DNA of 64,000 nucleotides from Paraburkholderia phytofirmans PsJN (lineage in GTDB: Bacteria; Pseudomonadota; Gammaproteobacteria; Burkholderiales; Burkholderiaceae): positions 620,001 through 684,000 of the forward strand of contig NC_010681.1 of assembly GCF_000020125.1 (NCBI RefSeq). The letters are read 5' to 3'. Of the stretch, positions 58,626 through 64,000 are shown piece after piece. Positions within the stretch are counted from its first letter, which is position 1. The number at the start of each line of letters is the position of its first letter. The position numbers and the translations under genes were made by a program. A model generated the notes under the pieces. It did not search any database and was not told the DNA's origin. It saw only the letters and a program-made list of their open reading frames with translations.

Positions 58626-60011
58626 TCAATGCAGCGGCGCGTTGCGCAACTCGTTGACCTCGCGCGACGTCACGGGCTGGCCGTGATTGCCCCACGCAGT
58701 GCGGATATAGGTGACCACGGCGGCGGCGTCGGTGTCGTTCAGTTCCTGACCGAACGGCGGCATGCCGTACGGTTCCGGATTACGCCGCGTGCCCGGCGGG
58801 AATCCGCCGTTCAGCACAATGCGGATCGGATTGACCGCGGAGTCCATTTCGATCGACTGGTTGCCCGCGAGCGGCGGGTAATGCTGCAACTTGCCTTCGC
58901 CCTTCGCGCCGTGGCAGAGCGCGCATTTGTCGGCGTAGATTTTTTCGCCGAGCGCGAACACGTTGGTATTAGTGGGCGCCGACGGCCCGGACTTGCGGCC
59001 GCTCTTGTCCGGCAAGGTCTTCAGATAAACGGCCATCGCCTTGACGTCTTCTTCTGTCATGTACTGAAGGCTGTGGTACGTGACTTCGGCCATTGGGCCG
59101 TACACGGCGCCGCGATCGGAAATGCCCGCTTGCAGCAGATCGACGATGTCCTTGATGCTCCAGTCGCCGAGGCCGCCGTCCTTGTCCGAGGTCAGCGACG
59201 GCGCGTACCAGTTCTGCACCGGAATCAGACCGCCCGCGAACTGCTCGCTTTGCGACGATCCGCCGAGCATATTGATCTTGGTGTGGCACATGGTGCAGTG
59301 CCCGAGTCCTTCGACCAGATACGCGCCGCGGTTCCATTCGACCGATTTCGTCGGGTCGGGCTGGAACTCGCCCTCGCGGAAATACAGCGTGCGCCAGCCG
59401 TACAGCAGCTTGCGCTGGTTGAACGGGAAGCGCAGCGTGTGCTTGCGATTCGGCTCGCGGACCGGCGCGACCGTCTTCAGATACGCGAAGATCGCGTCCG
59501 AGTCTTCGCGCGTGACCTTGGTGTATTGCGCGATCGGCATGGCCGGGTAGATCAACGTGCCCTCCGGCGTGCGGCCGGTGCGCATCATTTTGAAGAAGGC
59601 GTCCTGACTCCAGGTGCCGATGCCGTACTGCGCGTCCGGCGTGATGTTCGGCGAGTACAGCGTGCCGAACGGCGTTTCCATTGCGAGGCCGCCGGCGAAC
59701 AGTTTGCCGCGCGGCGCCGTGTGGCAGGCGACGCAGTCGCCGGCGCGCGCCAGATACTCGCCGCGTTTGACGATATCGGGCCGCGTGTCGGCGCCCGGCG
59801 TGGATGCTGTATTGGTCTCGGCGGCGCGTGCTTCGGCGATCAGCACAGGCATCGGCCATGCACGCAGAAGCGCGGCGCTGCCGGCCACGAGCAGGCCGCC
59901 AACCAGCAGACCCGATACGAGCGACGCCGGTCCGCAACGGCGCTTCATCAAGGTGACCAAAGCGGCACGCAACGTGCGACGAGCGCCCGGAGAGCGAAAG
60001 ATCGGCTTCAT
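58626..60011 (-). CDS. Triheme cytochrome c, membrane-anchored
   Basis: 461 residues. A basic N-terminus and hydrophobic segment (about 31-55; LVSGLLVGGLLVAGSAALLRAW) serve as anchor or signal. Three cytochrome c domains carry CVACH, CTMCH and CALCH. Architecture is that of the cytochrome subunit of membrane alcohol/gluconate dehydrogenases (AdhB type), but no dehydrogenase gene is present. Here it lies in an oxidase operon, and its start overlaps the upstream cytochrome gene by four bases. Probable role: feeding electrons to CuA. Confidence 0.88.
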   Translation of the reverse strand: MKPIFRSPGARRTLRAALVTLMKRRCGPASLVSGLLVGGLLVAGSAALLRAWPMPVLIAEARAAETNTASTPGADTRPDIVKRGEYLARAGDCVACHTAPRGKLFAGGLAMETPFGTLYSPNITPDAQYGIGTWSQDAFFKMMRTGRTPEGTLIYPAMPIAQYTKVTREDSDAIFAYLKTVAPVREPNRKHTLRFPFNQRKLLYGWRTLYFREGEFQPDPTKSVEWNRGAYLVEGLGHCTMCHTKINMLGGSSQSEQFAGGLIPVQNWYAPSLTSDKDGGLGDWSIKDIVDLLQAGISDRGAVYGPMAEVTYHSLQYMTEEDVKAMAVYLKTLPDKSGRKSGPSAPTNTNVFALGEKIYADKCALCHGAKGEGKLQHYPPLAGNQSIEMDSAVNPIRIVLNGGFPPGTRRNPEPYGMPPFGQELNDTDAAAVVTYIRTAWGNHGQPVTSREVNELRNAPLH

Positions 60012-60721
60012 TGCGGTTGGCTCCCGCAGGCGAGAGGCAGCCGTTCCGCGGATGGCGGCGCGGGCCGCGGATCGGCAGGACGCGGCTGGCGCGCAAGCCA
60101 GCTCGATACCGCGGTGATGTCTTTGTCGGTCAGCTTGACGGCGATCGAATGCATGCAGTCCGGCGCGAGCGCGTGCCGCGTGCCCGAGCGCCAGGTGCCC
60201 ATCTGTCCGGCGATATAACTCGCGTGCAGACCGAGCAGGCCGGGTATGCCGGGTTGCGTGCCGGTCATGCGCGCGCCATGGCACGCAATGCATGCGGGTA
60301 TCTTGCGAGCCGGATCGCCCTGCGTGACGAGGCGCTGTCCGGCGGCGAGCACGGCAGGCGCGACGTTGCTTTGATCGGCGTTGGGGTAGGGCGGCTGCAG
60401 ATCGGCGAAATACTGGCTGATCTTGCGCAGATAGTCGTCGGGCAGGAAGGCGAGCAGATAGCCCATGGGCGGATAGGTGCGGCCGCCGTCACGGAACGCG
60501 GTCAACTGATTGAACAGATAGTCGGCCGGTTTGCCGGCAATGCGCGGAAAGTAATCATTGTTCAGGCCTTGGCCCTGCACGCCATGACACGAGGTGCAGG
60601 CGCGCACGCGTTCGTCCATAGCCGAGGGCATGGCGCCGGACGCGTCGGCGGCGAGCGCCACGCCGCTCCATATCAGATAGAGCGCAAACAGAACCGACGA
60701 TCCGATAGTTCGACGATGCAC
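60008..60721 (-). CDS. Diheme cytochrome c, periplasmic (c4 family)
   Basis: 237 residues with a signal peptide ending near residue 25 (GVALAAD). Two class I cytochrome domains have heme sites CTSCH and CIACH and the c4-like GLNNDYFPRIAGKPADYLFNQL and GLLGLHASYIAGQM. First gene of the leftward oxidase operon, coupled by four bases to the triheme cytochrome. A soluble or loosely bound electron shuttle is the likely role. Confidence 0.88.
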   Translation of the reverse strand: MHRRTIGSSVLFALYLIWSGVALAADASGAMPSAMDERVRACTSCHGVQGQGLNNDYFPRIAGKPADYLFNQLTAFRDGGRTYPPMGYLLAFLPDDYLRKISQYFADLQPPYPNADQSNVAPAVLAAGQRLVTQGDPARKIPACIACHGARMTGTQPGIPGLLGLHASYIAGQMGTWRSGTRHALAPDCMHSIAVKLTDKDITAVSSWLARQPRPADPRPAPPSAERLPLACGSQPQ

Positions 60722-61209
60722 GCCAGGCCTCGATTGGGGAACGTTCTATGTTCTCGATTATCTTTCACGCATTCGCGTGTGGATTCGCTTGTGAAACCGA
60801 CGGATGACGTATGTCAACTTTTGTCGATATTTTTCTTGTATAGCGACTGCAAGAACAGCAAATCGAAACGGACTTGTTGTGGACGGCGAGTGGTGATTCG
60901 CTACGGCGATGCGATTGCTTTATATAAACAACGATCTGCCTGAATGCGCCGGTGGGTGGCGGCTTTCGGGCTGCGGAAATTAACGCCTGAAACGTTCAGC
61001 AGCGTGTATGAGGTTGCAGGAATTCAGTCGACGCGTCAATAGCAATCCAAAGCTCATTCGACGGGACACCTGATCATCATAGGCGTCGCTCGAGGGGCTT
61101 TCAACATTTGCAATGTGAATCGTCGCCGCCAGACGTCATCGCGCGAATGTGATTGTTTGATGATGAGCCGCGGGCTTCGGCGAAACGGCGTGAGCCCGTC
61201 ATCGAGGCG
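60722..61209. other. Intergenic region, oxidase operon / LysR gene
   Basis: 488 bases, AT-rich in the part near the cytochromes. On the minus strand TTGACA occurs at 60817-60812, but the -10 17 bases on (TCACAA) is poor. A TTTATATAAA palindrome lies at 60919-60928. I saw no convincing FNR-type TTGAT-N4-ATCAA site, RNA gene or ORF. Confidence 0.4.
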
Positions 61210-62097
61210 TCAACTGAAAAGTGCCATCAAGGCGGTGCGAGCATTGCTGACGAGTTCGGTTTCGCCGATTCGCCCAGGCAGCAGATGAAACTCGACGGCG
61301 GGCAAAGCGGGCAAGCCCACGCTCGCCGGACAGGCCACGACGCCGCCGCCAATCGACGATTCGTTCAGACAGGATATGCCGAGCCCGGCCTTCAGCGCGA
61401 GTTGCAAACCGGCCACGCCTGATGCGGAGTGCGACACCACGTACGGCACCTTGTGCTCGTCCAGCAGCTTCACGACAAAGCGCTGCAACTGGCAGCTCGA
61501 CGGCAGCAACACGAGCGAATAGGGCGTGGCCGGTCGCGGGCCCGAATCGGCCGCGCTGACCCACAACAGTTTCTCGCGCCGCACAACCGTGCTTTGCGCG
61601 CCGGTGCGGCGGCTCGCGGCGCGCGCGTTGTCGGTGACGAGCCGCAGCGAGAGCCCGATGTCGAACGACGCATCGTCGCCCGCGTTGCTGTCGATTACCG
61701 CGCTCGGCAGCACCGTGACGTGCAGCTTCAGGCGCGGGTGCTGCTCCGCGAACGTTTTGAGAATGCGCGCGATGTCGTGCGGACGGTAGTAGTCCGTGAT
61801 GGCGATGCGCAATTCGCCGTCGAGCGAACGGCCTTGCAGGTCTTCGAACGCGGCCTCGCTCATTGCGATGATGCGCCGCGCGTGGTCGAGCAGCCGGCTG
61901 CCGGCCGGCGTGGCGCTCACGCCCTGCTTGCTGCGCACGAACAGCGGCTGGCCGGCACGCTCCTCGAGTTTTTTCAACTGTTCGCTGACCGAGGACTGCG
62001 ACAGGAACACCCGCTCCGCGCCCGCCGAAACGCTGCCCGATTCGGCGACGGCGACAAAGGTCCGCAACTGCGTCAGGTCAAATCCACGCTGGGTCAT
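61210..62097 (-). CDS. LysR-family transcriptional regulator
   Basis: 295 residues. The N-terminal winged helix-turn-helix (residues 1-60) has FDLTQLRTFVAVAESGSVSAGAERVFLSQSSVSEQLKKLEERAG. The periplasmic-binding-like effector domain runs from about 92. It is divergent from an MFS gene with a 95-base gap holding two direct repeats, the usual arrangement for a LysR regulator and its target. The effector is unknown. Confidence 0.92.
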   Translation of the reverse strand: MTQRGFDLTQLRTFVAVAESGSVSAGAERVFLSQSSVSEQLKKLEERAGQPLFVRSKQGVSATPAGSRLLDHARRIIAMSEAAFEDLQGRSLDGELRIAITDYYRPHDIARILKTFAEQHPRLKLHVTVLPSAVIDSNAGDDASFDIGLSLRLVTDNARAASRRTGAQSTVVRREKLLWVSAADSGPRPATPYSLVLLPSSCQLQRFVVKLLDEHKVPYVVSHSASGVAGLQLALKAGLGISCLNESSIGGGVVACPASVGLPALPAVEFHLLPGRIGETELVSNARTALMALFS

Positions 62098-62108
62098 GAT
62101 TCGGCATA

Positions 62109-62150
62109 TCCGATGGAAGTCATCTGAAATTCCGGCTTTTCCGATGGAAG
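62109..62150. repeat. Direct repeats in the LysR/MFS divergent promoter
   Basis: TCCGATGGAAG occurs at 62109-62119 and 62140-62150, 31 bases apart (about three helical turns), between the two divergent start codons. Candidate binding sites of the LysR-family protein. Confidence 0.5.
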
Positions 62151-62192
62151 CCTCAGCCGTAGGATACCCCCAGATTCTTTGCGGAGGGTGTC

Positions 62193-63512
62193 ATGGGAAG
62201 CGAAACAATTGTGGGCCTGGGTTCGTCCGGCGGGCGAACGGCGAGTCATCGATGGAAAGTGCTGGGCGTCGGATTCGCCGCAAACGCGAGTTTTTCGGCC
62301 GCGTTCTCGGGAATTCCGACGACGGCGGTTTTCTTGCGCTCGGGATATCACCTGGGCAATGACGGGCTGGGCCTCGTGCTCGGCATGCTCGGCCTCGGCA
62401 TCGCGGTCAGCGAATTGCCGTGGGGCTTGCTGACCGACCGGTGGGGCGACCGGCGCGTTCTGCTGCTCGGACTGCTTTCGACCGCGGCCGCGCTAGCCGG
62501 CCTGGCGCTGTTCGTCGTGCCGTCCGCTGCGCATGTGCCGAGCGTGACGATGCTCGCGCTCGGCCTGTTGCTGGTCGGACTGCTCGGCGGCAGCGTCAAC
62601 GGTTCGAGCGGCCGCGCGGTGATGGCATGGTTTCGCGAGGGTGAGCGCGGCCTCGCTATGAGTATCCGCCAGACGGCGGTGCCCGCGGGCGGCGGCTTGG
62701 GCGCATTGCTGCTGCCGGTGCTCGCGTCGCGCTTCGGGTTCGCGAGCGCCTATAGCGTGCTGGCGCTTGCCTGTGCGATCACGGCGGCGTTCGCGTGGCG
62801 CTGGTTGCACGAACCTTCTCATGCCGATGCGGACGGCGCGCGGGAAGTTCGCGACACGGCAGCGGCGAGCGGCATGCCGGCCAGGGTCTCGCCGTTGCGC
62901 GACATCGGCATCTGGCGCGTGGCGCTCGGCGCCGGCGCGCTGTGCGTGCCGCAACTCGCTGTGGTGACGTTCGGCACGGTGTTTCTCCACGATTTCAGCC
63001 GCGCCGGCGTGCTGGCGATCAGCGTAACGATGGCCGCGGTGCAAACGGGCGCTGCGATCGCGCGGGTCTGGAGCGGCGGTTGGACCGACCGGCGCGGCAA
63101 CCGGCGCGCCTATATGCGCGCCTGTAGTCTGCTGACCGCCGTGCTGTTCGCCTCGCTCGCGCTGCTGACGGGCGTAGCCGGCATGCATCACATGGCGATG
63201 ACGGCGGTATTCGCGGCGATGGTCGTGCTGGGCGGTGTGAGCGCGTCGGCATGGCACGGCGTGGCCTTCACGGAACTCGCCACGCTGGCAGGGACAAGCC
63301 GTGCGGGCACCGCGCTCGCGATCGGCAACACCTGTGTGTTTCTCACGCTGTTCCTGACGCCGCTGGCGATTCCGCCGCTGTTGTCGATCGGTTCGTGGCC
63401 GATGGTATGGGCTGTGACCAGCGTCTGCGCATTGGTGGCGTTGCCGGTGTTCCCGCGCGCGGCGCGCGAAGCCAAAGTGAGTACGGCGCGCGCTTGCGAC
63501 GCAACTCGATGA
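62193..63512 (+). CDS. MFS transporter
   Basis: 439 residues, 12 helices. FAANASFSAAFSGIPTTAVFLRSGYHLGNDGLGLVLG forms the first helices. The motif-A loop is GLLTDRWGDRRVL and its C-terminal counterpart GGWTDRRGNRRAY. An unstructured loop of about 30 residues separates the halves. GGAGGGTGTC precedes the ATG. The adjacent divergent LysR gene is the probable regulator; substrate unknown. Confidence 0.88.
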   Translation: MGSETIVGLGSSGGRTASHRWKVLGVGFAANASFSAAFSGIPTTAVFLRSGYHLGNDGLGLVLGMLGLGIAVSELPWGLLTDRWGDRRVLLLGLLSTAAALAGLALFVVPSAAHVPSVTMLALGLLLVGLLGGSVNGSSGRAVMAWFREGERGLAMSIRQTAVPAGGGLGALLLPVLASRFGFASAYSVLALACAITAAFAWRWLHEPSHADADGAREVRDTAAASGMPARVSPLRDIGIWRVALGAGALCVPQLAVVTFGTVFLHDFSRAGVLAISVTMAAVQTGAAIARVWSGGWTDRRGNRRAYMRACSLLTAVLFASLALLTGVAGMHHMAMTAVFAAMVVLGGVSASAWHGVAFTELATLAGTSRAGTALAIGNTCVFLTLFLTPLAIPPLLSIGSWPMVWAVTSVCALVALPVFPRAAREAKVSTARACDATR

Positions 63513-63881
63513 ACCGCAGCGCCTGTCGTCGGCAATACCGAGGGCGGGCGCGGCAGTCTCTCAAGTCGTTGGGCGAGACGGCGCGGCGGATTTCCGCGGC
63601 GAATGATCGAGTCGCCAGGTTTTCACGGAAATCTTGCCAGTTAAAAAATAGAAATATTCATTGTGGATATTTAGGTTTCGCTTTTTTCGGATAGATCCGC
63701 AATGGACTATTAGTTTCTCCGCAGGATTCAGAGCGCTCCGATTTTCTTAGGGTTATAGCGGTGATTTTATGGCCGCCTTGGCGCGCTATGCGTTCCGAGG
63801 GGCCGTTAAAGCAGGCGCAGAGTCATTAAGATTTTTCTGCGTATGCGCAGTCACTCCTACAACAAACGAGAGAAAATCCTG
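63513..63881. other. AT-rich intergenic region upstream of the response regulator
   Basis: About 370 bases. From 63640 to 63780 the sequence is far richer in A/T than any gene in the window (TTAAAAAATAGAAATATTC and following). GAGCGCTC palindrome at 63731-63738. No ORF or RNA gene recognised; it probably holds the regulator promoter. Confidence 0.45.
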
Positions 63882-64000
63882 GTGAGTATTCGAATTATCC
63901 TAGCGGACGATCATCCATTCGTAATCCTTGGCGTCCGCGCCGCGCTGGAAATGCAGGCCGGCATCACCGTCGTCGATCAGGCGACGGATCCCGTTTCGCT
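63882..64000 (+). CDS. LuxR/NarL-type response regulator (partial, 5' end only)
   Basis: Forty codons are visible before the window ends: VSIRIILADDHPFVILGVRAALE then QAGITVVDQATDP. ADDHPFVILGVR is the receiver-domain start of NarL/FixJ-type regulators, with the acidic Asp pair that binds Mg2+. The GTG start at 63882 has GAGAG ten bases upstream; an in-frame ATG at 63843 would add 13 residues. The output domain is outside the window, so the LuxR-type call rests on the N-terminus. Confidence 0.85.
   Translation, partial: MSIRIILADDHPFVILGVRAALEMQAGITVVDQATDPVS

Overview
The window looks like a chromosomal segment of a Paraburkholderia/Burkholderia-type betaproteobacterium. The evidence is high GC with strong GC3 bias, a Burkholderiales-style order (lolB-ispE-tRNA-Gln-prs-rplY-pth), an E. 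coli-like long Q-loop cytochrome bd oxidase, and sigma-54/PTS-Ntr/LPS-transport genes in their usual order. The genus is an inference from gene content; no rRNA is present. No phage, insertion sequence or CRISPR array was seen.

Layout. 1-2900: cydP-cydA-cydB (minus; cydB cut by the window edge). 3239-5527: heat-shock sigma factor rpoH behind a perfect CIRCE operator and a sigma-E-like promoter, divergent from the lipid A deacylase gene pagL and an NTF2-like gene. 5654-9840: a C-terminally truncated 2-isopropylmalate synthase, ybiB, and a fumarylpyruvate hydrolase/maleylpyruvate isomerase pair. 9939-15502: ftsY, rsmD, coaD, a 2[4Fe-4S] ferredoxin, hisC, pth, rplY. 15666-20227: prs, tRNA-Gln(TTG), ispE, lolB and a large TPR protein, all leftward. 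20315-22280: DNA repair pair mutM-mutY. 22310-31713: one long leftward block, kdsD-kdsC-lptC-lptA-lptB-rpoN-hpf-ptsN-hprK-rapZ-LON, joining Kdo synthesis, LPS export, sigma-54 and nitrogen-PTS control. 31875-37086: a Kef-type antiporter, apt, a LysE exporter, a Nudix protein and purU. 37164-44790: a PepSY membrane protein, an AI-2E family permease, uvrA, an MFS permease and ssb.

Accessory part. 45087-52599 is a seven-gene rightward operon (MaoC hydratase, MFS permease, MmgE/PrpD, acyl-CoA dehydrogenase, CaiB CoA-transferase, GntR/UTRA regulator, CitE lyase). Its gene set parallels the itaconate-degradation clusters of Pseudomonas: CoA activation, hydration, then citramalyl-CoA-type cleavage. 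A sigma-70-like promoter and a HutC-type palindrome lie just upstream. After a DUF4239 protein and a chemotaxis receptor, 55435-60721 is a leftward respiratory operon. It encodes a B-type (ba3-like) heme-copper oxidase (subunits I and II plus a 57-residue one-helix subunit) and three c-type cytochromes carrying seven CXXCH motifs. A LysR/MFS divergent pair and the start of a LuxR-type response regulator close the window.

Terminal oxidases of two kinds, bd (quinol) and ba3-like (cytochrome c), frame the segment. The core between them is housekeeping; the least conventional material is the truncated leuA, the dicarboxylate operon and the multiheme oxidase operon.
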